Below are positions 32,600 through 43,740 of a stretch of DNA of 64,000 nucleotides, piece after piece. A program made the translations under genes and the position numbers. Position 1 is the first letter of the stretch. Every line of letters starts with the position of its first letter. The stretch comes from Isoetes taiwanensis (taxonomy: Eukaryota > Streptophyta > Lycopodiopsida > Isoetales > Isoetaceae). Location: contig JAJEKV010000042.1 of the NCBI GenBank assembly GCA_021234155.1, positions 1,675,257 through 1,739,256 of the forward strand, read 5' to 3'. Below the pieces are notes generated by a model. The model worked only from the letters and a program-made list of their open reading frames with translations, searched no databases and was not told where the DNA came from.

Positions 32600-34570
32600 T
32601 GCAATATTTAAAGTACCAAAACAGGCTAGACAATGAAAAATACTTCCTATGCCTGCAGCTTTGAACATCAATGCAAAATCAATGCTTTGAACATCAATGA
32701 CATCCAATGCAAAACTGGATTTAATAAAAATGACAGAAGGTCAATGCTTAAACATAAACAGATAAACTGATAGATAAACTGATGTTCGATCTAAAAAACA
32801 TAAACAGATAGCTTGGCTTGCACAGAAAGGTGGAGGTGCGCCGCCGCACTAGGTCCAAAAGCACTAAAGAAAAATGGATTTGCACAAAAATTTTGGATTC
32901 AAACAAAAATTTGAACTGGAGTTATCTGTTTATGAGCAATCTGTTTATGTTTTCTGAGTTATCTGTTTATGAGCTATCTGTAAAACAAAATTTTTTTAAA
33001 GTAATTCAGAAAGAAAGCATATGACAGATCTATGCACCTGTAATGGCGATGTCTCTGGAGTCCGGATTGCACAAAATCTGTGAGGAGCGCCGCCGCACTA
33101 GCTCTGGAAGGGCCAGGTCCGGATGAAAAAGAATAGTGTTTTTGAAAGGAATGCCTTGTATTCTTCAAAGGAATGCATTTGTATTTCTTAAGAAAACAAG
33201 CTTAAGACATATCTATTACCTGTAAGAGCGATTTGTCTGCAGTCAGATTGCACAAAATCTTTGAGGAGCGCCGCCGCACTCGCTCTGGAAGGGCCAGTTA
33301 CGGATCACAAAGAACAGTGCTTTTTGAAAGGAATGCGTTGTATTTTTCAAAGGAATGCATTTGTATTTCTTAAGAAAACAAGCTTAAGACATATCTATTA
33401 CACCGGAACAAATGATTTGTCCGCAAATGATTATAAAAAAATGCGGTGGAGGAGCGCCAGCCAAGACTCGGCCTGGAAGGGCCAGTTCCGGATCACAAAG
33501 AACAGTGTTTTTGAAAGGAATGTGTTGTATTTTTCAAAGGAATGCATTCGTATTTGTTAAGAAAACAAGCTTAAGACATATCTATTACCTTGAACAGCGA
33601 TTTGTCTGCAGTCAGATTGCACAAAATCTGTGAGGAGCGCCGCCGCACTCGATCTGGAGAAGAAAAAGCAAAAGAAGAAGTAGAGAAAAAGTCAAAATCT
33701 GTTCTAGCGCTTGCCCACAGTCATTTCCGCTTGCCCACAGTCATTTCCGCTTGCCCAGAAACAATGAGGAGCGCCGCCGCACTACCTCCAAAAGTATCCG
33801 CCATTTCCCCCTGATCGTTCTTTTTTTAAACGATCTTCAACTTTTTTTCCAATTAAAAATCCAACGTAAAAGCCATGGACCCCATCGTTTTTCTTTTCGT
33901 TATTTTCTATGCCTCTATTCTATTGCCTCTATTCTACAAAAACTTACGTTTCCTTTCCCATCAAAGTCACGGATTTCCAAAATATAAAATATATCATATC
34001 TGTATGTGTTAATAAAACCCTCCACCGATTTTCGAGCCTTTGTTAAGGCCCATATTGACCATACTTGGTAATAAAACTTGGTAAAAGGAAAACGACACGC
34101 TATAGTCTATATTGGTCTACATCTCATTATGCTCAAATGTTGGCTAGTCCTGACAAATAAGAATATAACAGCAGTAGCTAAATCCTACATTTATGTACAA
34201 CATTTTGTTGCTTTTCACAAATACATGTTTTCTATTTGCAACATATGTCAAGAATGCCAAGTTATATTTTTTAACTTATCATTTTCTTAAAATGATAGAA
34301 CAATTTTAAAGGAAGCACAATTTTCTCGTTTTTGCAAATAAACGGACAATTCTATAACGTATATAATTAATGTCATAAAATTTCAACGGGCAAGAAATTA
34401 ATTATCTTACGAAATTGTAGTAGTGCATTTCGCCAATTATGATTATTCGTGGTCCAAATTTAATGTGCTAAGGGATTTTCTTGTATTACCATTCTAGTTA
34501 CGCAGAGGGTGTGTTGTCTGTGTTCGCAGAGGGTGTGTTGTCTGTGTAGCACAAATTTTTTCTTCAAGCA
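32600..34570. promoter_or_regulatory. divergent intergenic region of the Mutator-like element
   Basis: This lies between the starts of the methyltransferase gene (minus) and the transposase gene (plus). Four tandem units of about 183 bp (33035-33660) share GATTTGTCTGCAGTCAGATT, GAGGAGCGCCGCCGCACT and TCAAAGGAATGCATT. The GAGGAGCGCCGCCGCACT core recurs near 32833 and 33767. A 24-bp direct duplication CGCAGAGGGTGTGTTGTCTG lies just upstream of the transposase ATG (34502-34548). The open frames here are repeat-derived. Confidence 0.65.
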
Positions 34571-37554
34571 ATGGCTGAAAACGATTGTGAGATTCTTGCT
34601 TTCACTGCAAATGACGTGATAGTCACATCACCAGGTAAATGATTGAGAATGGTATGCGCTTTCGAGAATGGAGAATGTCAACTGTCGAGGAAATGGCTGT
34701 GTGATAGTTTTCAATTTCGTAGTGAAAAATTGTGTGTTGTGCAATCCACGAGTGGGAGAGGCAGGACGGTCCTCCTTGAAGAAGTTTTGAGTCAAGAGGG
34801 TGATAGTGTGTATGTGGCCCTATCATGTAATGGGAACTTTGTAACAGTCGAAGGCACTCCTATTCCCACTGAGGTCAGCACTCCTCATGCACCAATAATT
34901 GTTGATAGTCCGACCCAACATATTCTTGAGAGCAATGTAAACATTGTATCCACGTTTCGCATGAGTTGATAGTTTTGGATCAAGCAAATTGAAAAGATTG
35001 TGTTCATCCTGTTTTACGCACCAACATCGAAGATGTCTACCCTCCCATTACAATGGCAATGTAGTATTCGAGCTGCCTCCAAATGAATTGAGTTCTATGG
35101 CAGGCATGGAAAGAAAGGTCGATCCACATCTATGGACCAAACCCGAGAAGACAAGTCACTCATTCGATGGCATAGTTAAATATTCCAAGTGTTGTGGTCA
35201 TTTAAGGTGCATGAACTGACATGTGACTATTTTCTTTCTAGAAGTCTACCAAATGATGTCCAATTGGAAAGGAACTATGAAGCAACAACCCGCACTTGGC
35301 CCCATATCACGATCACATGGAGTGCTTGCTTGTGAATACTGTGAGGAACAGCCAACATGCCTGGCACTATGCAGTTGTGTGATATATTATGTTATACCAG
35401 ACGAAGCCACACATACAAGATTAGCCCTTCATGCTGGTACACATAACCATCCTATCAGGACTCCTCCAACTCGTGAAGAATTAAATTTGCTATACCAAAT
35501 GGTGAATAGTAGACTTAATGCTTCAATAGGAAGCAAAAAGGGGGCAAAACAGATACAGATGGAGGTAGCCATGGAGATCACTATCAACAACTTGTTGACA
35601 ACTACTGACTGTGATGACATACAGTTGTGGGGGAGAGATAGAATAGACAATCCAGGAGGAGACTTAGAAGACTCTTGGGTCCATTTTGACCACGTAAAAC
35701 GCACTGTTGGATGGACTACTTTAGCATGTCATGTGTACGACCCTAGGTTTATTTGTTTTCTTTCTACTTTTCAATGGCCATTTTAAAATATTAAAGCAAT
35801 CTTTGGAAATGTTCAGTATGCGTTGTCTTCTTACAATAGCAACATGTGATATGAAAACGGAGGACACGGAAGCTCAGATAAAGTTCTGGAATAAGCTAAA
35901 CAGAGTCATGGTACTAAAGAACTCAACACCTGCTCAGTTCAAAGGATTCATGGCAGACGAAGCTCAAGCTAATTGGAATGCCATTCGAGCTGTGTTCAAT
36001 GATGGCCAGCCCATGGAAGGAAAGGAACGTGGTTGTAAATTTCATTGGGAACAGTGTCTTCAAAGACACACAAATAAGTACATATCACAAGAACATAGAC
36101 AAGAGCATCTGAATTTGTGCAGGGCCTGGAGATCCGCACCCACTGCGGAAGATTTGAAGTTGCTTTTGTAATATTGTCAATTGGTGGTTCGGAAAAACTA
36201 GCCCTTCAGACATAAGTTCCTTAGGCTCATGGCTAGCATGGTGGCATCAAAGAGTGAGCAGATGGGGCAACTTTATGGAGGATGGAGTGAATCTAGCAAC
36301 TGCAGCTCAAATCCCTAACACCAATCTATCTGAATCTGTGCATGCCAGTTGGTTGGCATCAAGAGGGTATGTGAATAAATTATCCTTGTACGATCTGACA
36401 GAAGCTGTGTTGCAAAGTGCAAAGTGCAAAGCCCATAGAGAGCATAATTTTGTTGGAATAGGTCCAGGTATGGATACTTTGATGCTGAGAATGGGCACTT
36501 CAATGACTAGTAATGTTACCCCGATCGCTTGTGTCGGTAGCAGTTGAACTCGGCAGTAGTTTTACATAGTGGAATACGACCCATTCATGCTGGTTCAGGA
36601 GGAAATAATCAGACTATTCTAAAAAGGACCAGAGATAGCACAGAATATAGCAAGGATGTAGGTTCTGGTAGTCATCGTCCCGACAAGAGGGCCCATACTC
36701 GCTCTAGAGTTAGGGTAGATGCTTCAGCAAAACGGAATATAATTTTTGATGATGCTACATATCTTGTCTGAGGAGTATGATATGCCGCCAGGAGGATTGG
36801 ACTATCGGAAGAACAGAGCCCCGGTAGTAAAATAAGATGTCAAGGTAGAATCAAGTCCAATGGTCGAAGATGCAATTCTGAAATTAATAGGGTACGTACA
36901 TAATCCACTATTGCACCATGCTTCACTGGGCAAAGGAAAGCAAATGGTAGAGAGGTCACACAAAGGTTTTGGTTTTGTCCTCAAAATGTGCAGCATACCT
37001 ACTATCCAGTTGCGAGCATCATAGCCATACCTACTCGTCCAGCAGATTGGCCTGTGGCAAAGGGTGTGAATATCACTAGTGCAGAGTTGGAAACATTGGA
37101 GAAAGGAAACTTTTCTATTAGAGGGATTAATCCAAGGAGCTCAATTCCCAATGTGACTAGTGTGAATTCTCCCATCGTTAATGACTCTTCCCACTTCATG
37201 GAACGTTTTGGGAAGCGATGAGCAGGGCGAGGGAAGCTTTGTGTAGAAGCTGAAACAAAGCTTAATCAAGCTTTACAACTAGAGTGTGATATAGAGTCCA
37301 TAAAGGTCAATATCCACCACACGGATGTTGAGTACCAGGTGCGTCGACCAGATGAAACTTATACAGTAAGGGTCTGCAAGCATCCCACATGCACATGCCC
37401 GGATTTCATGGTCAGAGAGCTGAAAAGGGTATATATTCCGTGCAAACATCTGATGTACGTATTTGCGAAAGTCCTCAACCATGACCCTAGGTTTTTTTTG
37501 GACATCATTCAGCCTGTATTGACAGAGGATGTTCTACATAGGCTCCTTCCTTGA
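34571..37554 (+). pseudogene. Mutator-like transposase with SWIM finger, several breaks
   Basis: The first exon starts at 34571 (MAENDCEILAFTANDV) and ends at a GGTAAAT donor. A zinc-binding N-terminal block (YSKCCGHLRC…CEYC…) ends in ALHAGTHNHP, like FLYWCH/WRKY-GCM1 DNA-binding domains. The core follows with TIATCDMKTED and FKGFMADEAQANWNAIRA (about 35950-36000), ERGCKFHWEQCLQR, and after a frameshift near 36168 NIVNWWFGKTSPSD and NLSESVHASWLASRG. After a linker comes a complete SWIM zinc finger CTCPDFMV…YIPCKHLMYVF (37390-37470). The domain order fits Mutator-like transposases. The frame is broken at about 35220, 35790, 36168, 36830 and 37220, some of which may be introns. Confidence 0.75.
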
Positions 37555-38514
37555 GGAAGAACGACAGTTTTTTGTATGCACTTTTTCATATCAAATTCTA
37601 ATAGTTAATAGTGTGGCTGGTAACCTGCACTGTATATATTAGTGAATGTATGCAATACATATATTATTCAGTCCATTTTTCTTTAGCTATACGTTGACGC
37701 GTACAGAATTCATTCTGGTATATGTTCATGCTGATACATGTTACCAAAAAAATGGCAACTAGTACAACATGCCATAACAAAATATTCTAAGGAATATTCT
37801 CTTGTAAAACCCTCCAAGCCATCCACAAAAAAACCTTCCAAATAAAATTCCCCTAACAAGGGTGCTCCAGAAACAGCCAAGTACTCGGCACAGTTCACGT
37901 CCACGATTGAATATTGGATGAAACTCTTGCAAGAACTCGGGAACATCAGCAGTGACGAAGGCACTTATAATGACTTCTGGCCACGTACTAGGCAAGGGCG
38001 AGCTCCACCTCATGTAGCTGTAGTGGTGGAGCCAATTGCTACTATCACTCCTCCTTATGTCGGCCCCTGGAAGGACAAACCTGTACCGGAATTCAACCCA
38101 TACAAAGATTTGAAGAAAGGTATGTTTATAATGGCACGCCCTGATGATGTGATGTGCCCAACTTGGGTGGGCCTAGCTACTGAGGACCCACAAATGGATA
38201 ATAAGAAGGAGAACTTCGAGACTATTCTTGTGACTTGGTGGGAGCCAATCCCAGTGAGGAACCAAGTCTACCCAGCTAATTATGCCAATTGTTGGAAGAA
38301 GAGATGGAGGCCAACGACTGCAAGTGACCGCATAGAATTGGAGACTATCGACTACGCTTGGGAGCCATCAAACAAGAAGAAGATACCTAATACTATTAAG
38401 ATACCCGTGCATGCTGCTGAGGCATATGCAGCACTCGCAGGGGATGTCAACTAGTGTATGAAAATGAGTCATTCATGCAAGTGTACTAAAAAATGGTCCA
38501 TAAATTCAGGTATT

Positions 38515-38539
38515 GTCCATAATTAATGAAATTGTGCTT
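38515..38539 (-). repeat. right terminal inverted repeat of the large element, copy 1
   Basis: It is the inverse of 12720-12744 with two mismatches, followed by CAAA (38540-38543). Confidence 0.8.
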
Positions 38540-38543
38540 CAAA

Positions 38544-38829
38544 AGGCTTTTGGCTCAGTCATCAATAGATCAAACATGCGTTGATGATTTTCTGCGATGT
38601 AGCGATGCTTTTTGGATTTCAAGAATGCCTTATAGTCCCTAATGGCCTGTTGCTGAAGCTGTGGATCTAAGATGGTGCATAGCTGACTCTTTAGAGCCTT
38701 ACATTCAGCGTCAAACCAGGGGTTTTGAGGGAATTGCGCAGTGTCCCTTCGCGGGGGCTTTCTTGCTTCAAAGCATTCACTGGCTGCTGCGAGTAAGGCC
38801 TTCACCAACCATTCACACTTATAATGCAA
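38544..38829 (-). pseudogene. LINE fragment between endonuclease and RT, copy 1
   Basis: The minus-strand frame reads WLVKALLAAASECFEARK, QNPWFDAECKALKSQL, AIRDYKAFLKSKKHRYIAEN and ends FDLLMTEPKAF at the transposon edge. This is the linker between endonuclease and reverse transcriptase in plant LINEs. The continuation FWHRVLYKRHQ is at 12719 on the same strand, so both are one LINE split by the 12720-38539 insertion. Confidence 0.85.
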
Positions 38830-38849
38830 TGTATAGAGGGTATCAATTC

Positions 38850-39329
38850 CCCGGGGGGTTCACCTCTTTTTTCCGTACAAAACATGTGGCGGAGAAGGGT
38901 TTTTTTTTAGTTTTTGAAGTACGTATACTTAAGGTGTCCCCCACGTTTTGGCGCCGGAGCTGCTGTATTTCCACGGTTTGAGGAGCGGTTTTCCTGCAGG
39001 GGTATGCACTTAGAAATATGTTCAAGGGGGTTAGATGCTTTGCTGTTTGCCGGGCAGATACATTTAAGGGTCCTTGGATTTCCGGAGGTATGTTTCTAAT
39101 TTTTTTTCCCTGTACATTTTTTGCCTCAGAATACTTGTTTTTATAGTTTCTTATGAACGGATTAGAAGTACTTTCATCTCAAACACATAAGGCATTGTTG
39201 AGGATTAAATCTGTTTAGTCCACCTCCATTACCCTGGATAAATTTTGTTTTGTGGCTCAACCTTCCCGTGCCTCCATTTTGGCCGTTTCTACAAGTTTTT
39301 GGGTCTGGATATCGAAGATAAGGTTTCCA
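38850..39329. other. no supported gene
   Basis: This is the spacer between the LINE piece and the next gene. It carries possible further LINE sequence but no clear motif. Confidence 0.4.
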
Positions 39330-42067
39330 ATGAAGAAGGCAATGATTCCTGATGACAGGTTAGTCGTGTTTTGGCATTCAGTTTCTGAGAACCATGGCAG
39401 AACTGGGGGCAGAACTATGGTTTTAGTGCTTGTTTAAGAAGTCTAAGAGAACTAATGGCCGGGCTAATGGCCTGCATTTCAGTGTTCAAGCAGGGTGAGA
39501 GCATTTCAGTGATTTACTTATTTGCATATCGTGAGCTACTTTGCAGCCATGCTTTGTCGTGCTAAAGAGTAGTTTTGTGCATGCATATCTCTAATACTAT
39601 AGATTTACATGCTCTAATATTTGATGCTTCTTCTTTGCAGGTTGACAAAAATGGAGAAGACATTAGTCATCAAGGTGAATGATGGGTGTGGAGTTGTGAC
39701 TGACCTTGGCCTTGTCATCGTCTCCCATGAGTGCACTTATGTGGATGTACGAAACGAAATAAGATGGGACGGGCTACTAGAGGATGAAAAAGAATTTGTA
39801 TTTCTTGGAGATAGAAAAGTGGCCTTCACACCAAGACAGGAGCTAAGGTTTAAGGTTTCTACGGACGAGGTTACTATCAAGGTGGTTGGGGAGCATGCAC
39901 ATAAAAGGCAAAGGACTGCAGTTGAAAGCATTGCATCTCTAAATCACCAATTTGTGATGATAGACCAAACTGTCATAGCCGAGGAACAGACCAATGAAGA
40001 GGTAAATGATGATGAATTCGATCTAGTTGAAAATGCTTCCTTTTTAGATGATGTGCCAGATTTGAATTCAGCAAAGGACAGGCTGCTATCCAAGTTAGCA
40101 ACTAAATTTGATGTTGCCAGATGGCAACATGCCCTGAAGAAGTTGAGTAGGAAGTTGAAGCAAAGAAATCGAAAGGACAGGTTTGAATTGTGCTCTTATG
40201 ATGTCCATGGTAAAGCAATATTTTCTATTTGGTGTCTTGAATGTGAAAAGAAATATGGGAAAGGTGGAGATGATACTATGTGTAACTTTGAACGCAACCT
40301 TCTAAAGTCCAAGGGCCATGCCGAGAATTATGAGCGTAACCTCAAGCGTGAGGAAAAGGGTCTGCCGGGGGGTCTGCAGATTGAGGAAAATGAGGATCAG
40401 CCTTGTAATGATGAGGAAGAGTTGCATATGTCCAAAGAGAACCAAGCTCTAGTTGAAAGTACGTTTTCTGTTGCCATTGCAAAGTTTCAAGAGGAAACTA
40501 GAGTATTCGATGTTGTGTTTAAGCTTTATGAGAATAGAGGGCTGTTCGTTGGATTCCGAGAGATGATTGTTTACTTGGCTTTTGTGGAAAGATGGAAGGA
40601 CATGTCTGCAATGGCACATTTGAGGTGGTTGTTGGCTCCAATGAAGTGGGCTACAATGTCATTACGAAGGCCTTCGAGGAGAATGTGATTTCTCACTATG
40701 CAAGAGTTCTTATTGTAAACCCCTTGCACAAGAAGCTACCCACGCTCGTCCTTGCTATTATTCTTACGTGTAATAGATTTGATCACCTTGACGTAAGACG
40801 TCAGTGGAAGCGCATCCAAGAGTTGTGGAATACGCTTGAGAATGGTTGTTGGCCCTCTAATCGGCCACAGCTCGGGATGAGATTCAAGGCGAAGAGCATG
40901 CATGTTTGAGGACTACACATTAAAGGGTTCAAAAGACTCTACATTTGAAGTGCCATGGATTGGTTGGCCTTTAAGTGCCTCAATTAATGATGATGTTTAT
41001 GGGCTGCATGATCAAGATTTCGTGCACAATGGCAAGAAGCTTGTTAATCCTTTGGACAGTGCATCTAGAAGATTGTACTTAGGGAACGAGCTAGTGACTC
41101 TTAATGACATATGCCATGTGTTTGACCTATGCCAAGGAAAGCATGGTCTGGAGGTTGGGGATGTGAAGCGTCAGGATAGGCAAAACTGGAGGGCTGCGCA
41201 ATGCCTTGCCTCAAGAAAGGTTCAAGGATGCTTGGACGACCCTAAAGAAACCGCAGCTGGGCCCACCAATACGGAATTTGGGGACAAAAGTTTATTTGGA
41301 AGTTGTGGCAACCTATATTGACATCTTCTTGTCACCTACTATGGACCTAAGAGCAAGGGTTAAGGCTGCTGCAACAGTTTCCTTCTTTTTTAGGTGTGCA
41401 AGAATATGTTTTGCTTCTTTTAGTTTGGATTGTTCTCTAAAATTCTGGGAGTTTGCTAAAATTCAACTTCTTTTTTCATAACAGACTTTGGAGGCTATGG
41501 TTGAAGGACCAAAGCACGCATTCGTTGAGTAGAAACTTCATTAGTCAGGAAAGCTTCATAGATGTGCAATTGTCATGTCATTTTGTTGTGCTGCTCATAA
41601 AGTATTTTAGGGATAAATTTGGGCATTTAGAGTTTCCCTTAGAGTGCACAAGATCGGACGAGTGCGAAAACTTCTTCTCCAAAGTGGGTGGCATGGTGCG
41701 TAATGTGGGGCAGACTTGTTGGAGAGTGCCTCTGCGTTGAATCATATCTCGAATTTCAGTCGCCACGACCCTCTTATTTCCGGCAACTCATGTCAAGCAA
41801 GAGCACATTTGGCAGGAGTTAGAAAAAAAGGTAGATACTGATGGTAAGGTGCTGAATAGTGACCTTGCAGATTATAGTGGCATGGATACGGATGACAAGA
41901 TTGTTGCTGCTTTAAAGGAAGGGCTTACTGCTGCACAAGAATTGTGCGAGAGTGTCGGCATTACATGCACGGGCACTGATAAATGGTTTACTGAACCATG
42001 GAACTTTGAGGATTGGTTTAAAAGTAATTTCTCGCTAGACTTGAGTTCTAACAATTGTAGGAGATGA
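39330..42067 (+). pseudogene. spliced transposase-like gene, copy 1
   Basis: Exon 1 (39330-39358, MKKAMIPDD) joins across an intron (GTTAGT…CTTTGCAG, 39359-39640) to RLTKMEKTLVIKVNDG, a ubiquitin-like-sized N-terminal domain. A zinc-finger-like block WCLECEKKYGKGGDD…LKSKGH follows (about 40230-40320). The core is FDHLDVRRQWKRIQ, GLHDQDFVHNGKKLVNPL, HGLEVGDVKRQDRQNWRAAQ, then across a 91-bp intron (41394-41484) FFFRLWRLWLK, and CTRSDECENFFSKVGG. The HDQD/DRQNW/SxxCExFF layout resembles a widespread family of eukaryotic transposase-like proteins whose name I cannot give. Frame changes near 40590, 40905 and 41245; the first two are shared with copy 2. Confidence 0.6.
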
Positions 42068-42353
42068 GACCGATGTTGTGGAAGAGAGCACGGAGCTGAA
42101 CATATATACAACTTTCCATCCAACTAAAACATATATACGATGTAAATCAAGAGACAAAATTTGTGAAACCATGTCATATATCATATTATATTATGTATTC
42201 ACAAAAAGGAACCGTCACAAGCTGCCCAAGCTTTTCAAAGATGATTCACAAAATAAAACACATCGGCCAAATGTTTTCGCTTGAGTTTACAACATAAGTT
42301 AAGGAGCCTTCGGATTTCATATACATAGCCGCGGAAAACAAAAACCTAGGATG

Positions 42354-42668
42354 CTAGTCGGACCAAGAAGCCACTAGGCGTGTCGGAGGAGGCATCTTCA
42401 GCTCCACATAGAGTTCATTGCCTTGAAAAAAAATTTCATCTCCAAAGTCACTCCTCATTGATATGAACCCGATCAACCAACCTTTGCACCTTTTCGAAAG
42501 GTAAGCTCCTAGTTCTCGCATGCGAGATACCTCGAACAAGAAAATCGAGCCACAATTTTCATTGTGGTGCCAGAACCTTGAGAATGGTCGAAACCCACGA
42601 TCCGCCCGCGCAGATCCGGACAGATTCATCCAAGTGGCTTTTGCTTTGGTGGTCTTGGTCCTCGCCAT
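42354..42668 (-). pseudogene. MARTKT small protein, copy 1 (frame-damaged)
   Basis: It starts at 42668 with MARTKTTKAKATWMNLSG and shares VSRMRELGAYLS and GNELYVELKMPPP with copy 2, but frame differences alter the middle. Every difference from copy 2 lies at or beside a CAG/CTG. It is convergent with the transposase-like gene. Confidence 0.5.
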
Positions 42669-43550
42669 TCCGAGAGCTTGAAAGAAGTAGAAGAAGTGGA
42701 AGCCGGATGGAAGAAGACGGATGTGTAGCTCGAAGGAAATGGAGATCAGAAGTTATATAGTTGCATGCCATAATGCCCGCCATAATGAAAAATCTTAAAA
42801 GACGTGCCACCCAATAATAAAATCTATAAACCCTATTAAGCCTAAGAAATTCATTCATACCCAATAATAAAATCTATAAACCCTATTAAGCCTAAGAAAT
42901 TCATTCATACTTAAATTCGGGATTTCCCAAGTGTGTTGGTTGGTGTTTCCTTTTTTTTTTTTGAGTGACCACCATTGAACTAAGAGGGACCATTGAACCA
43001 TTGAACCCTAAACCTTGAGTTAAACTATTGCCTTGAAATTTAAGCATGTTTGGATCAAGCATAGAATACTTAGAAGTTAATTGGGAGTAGATAATATAAA
43101 AATATTGATCTTATGGAACATATGCCTATAGTTCTTAGCCTTCATGTCAAGGAGCTCTACAGTCCTCTAGTCCTATGCAACCACTCTACAGGCACAAAAG
43201 AAATCCCAGATGTGCAATTTGGCTGAAATCAAGTTCAACTAATATGAATTTAGCATTGGTATGCAACCATCCTTGTGGAGCTTACAAAATTTGGAGGTTG
43301 AATGTAAATGTAAGGTAGAGGGTAGGCTACATTAGTGATATACTTGACGTAAAAATACGGTTAAGGGTAGGGTCAATGGGGATTGGACTAGGCGTAAATG
43401 TATGGAATCAAGTATTATTTTTCACCAACACCAGACTGTATACATAAAGGTTTCTATGGGGGGCGAGCCGTATACGGAGGGGTTTCTCCCGACCCCTGGA
43501 ACGCACATGCCATATCCCCTTTACATAGAGGTGAACCCCGGGATCAATTC
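42669..43550. other. spacer with a 50-bp tandem duplication
   Basis: ACCCAATAATAAAATCTATA begins two identical neighbouring 50-bp units at 42809 and 42859. There is no supported gene. The same sequence is found at 55520-55619. Confidence 0.6.
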
Positions 43551-43555
43551 CTCTG

Positions 43556-43740
43556 TAGCTCACGTTCAAGCACGTGCACTTCTTGGGAGGCTTGAATATC
43601 AAAGAGGAAATGCATATGCAGACTTTACAAGTTTTAAATGGTATTGACATGAATATGGTTGTTCCTGGTCTGGGAATGCCAAGTTCTCGAAAAGAAACGT
43701 CATATCTCCCAAATAGAAGTAGAAACACGTACCACTTGAT
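43556..43740 (+). pseudogene. NPG1-type TPR exon remnant, copy 1
   Basis: It corresponds to 56267-56449 in copy 2 but is frame-broken by small insertions. The shared parts are ARALLGRLEYQRGNAYA and LNGIDMN. Confidence 0.5.

Larger units (their letters stand above)
29145..37853. mobile_element. nested Mutator-like element, 8.7 kb
   Basis: The 9-bp TAACAAGGG flanks it (29136-29144 and 37854-37862). The uninterrupted sequence with a single TAACAAGGG is preserved at 50556-50564. The ends are imperfect inverted repeats: left AGTGCGAATTTTTAGAGGG, right (reversed) AGGGGAATTTTATTTGGAAGG, both followed by a T-run and GGA-GG. A 9-bp duplication and a SWIM-finger transposase fit Mutator-like elements. 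Inside are a divergent gene pair, a minus-strand ParB-like/DNA methyltransferase and a plus-strand transposase, separated by a 2-kb tandem-repeat region. Confidence 0.88.
26518..38454 (+). pseudogene. DUF7869-like candidate transposase, copy 1, split by a nested element
   Basis: A first coding part around 26676-26955 (after a CTTGTGCAG acceptor) is followed by frame-broken middle exons with FHRTWRRSFRD and FSKCDTCEMI. The conserved core is in one long frame (28051-29144): IIHDKMDQAKTMIPKLQQ, LYLQLDNASGQNKNRY and GFMMPGHTHDDIDALFG. These acidic blocks are the hallmark of the DUF7869 family and look like a D-D-D/E nuclease core, though this is inference. At 29144 the frame runs into the Mutator-like element and resumes at 37863 to finish at 38454 (ending GDVN), about 60 bp from the right terminus. 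As the only large core-like gene oriented to a terminus it is the best transposase candidate. Confidence 0.7.
12720..38539. mobile_element. large TIR transposon inserted in a LINE
   Basis: The left end AAGCATAATTTCATTAATTG (25-bp repeat 12720-12744) and the right end (38515-38539) are inverted copies matching at 23 of 25 positions. The 4-bp CAAA is present on both sides (12716-12719 and 38540-38543). Removing the segment and one CAAA rejoins the LINE in frame (…EPKAF + WHRVLYK…). Present length is 25,820 bp, of which about 8.7 kb is the nested Mutator-like element, leaving about 17.1 kb. Contents are a small unknown gene, three paralogous small genes, a ParB-like/methyltransferase-like gene, a small H3-tail-like protein and a DUF7869-like protein that is the best transposase candidate. 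The superfamily is not assigned. Confidence 0.8.

Noticed and set aside
33261-33814. open frames across the 183-bp tandem repeats
   Set aside because: Repeat-derived; the same peptide recurs with the repeat period.
12720-38539. endogenous giant virus or Polinton
   Set aside because: No capsid, packaging ATPase, protein-primed polymerase or viral integrase is visible. TIRs of 25 bp and a 4-bp duplication fit a DNA transposon.
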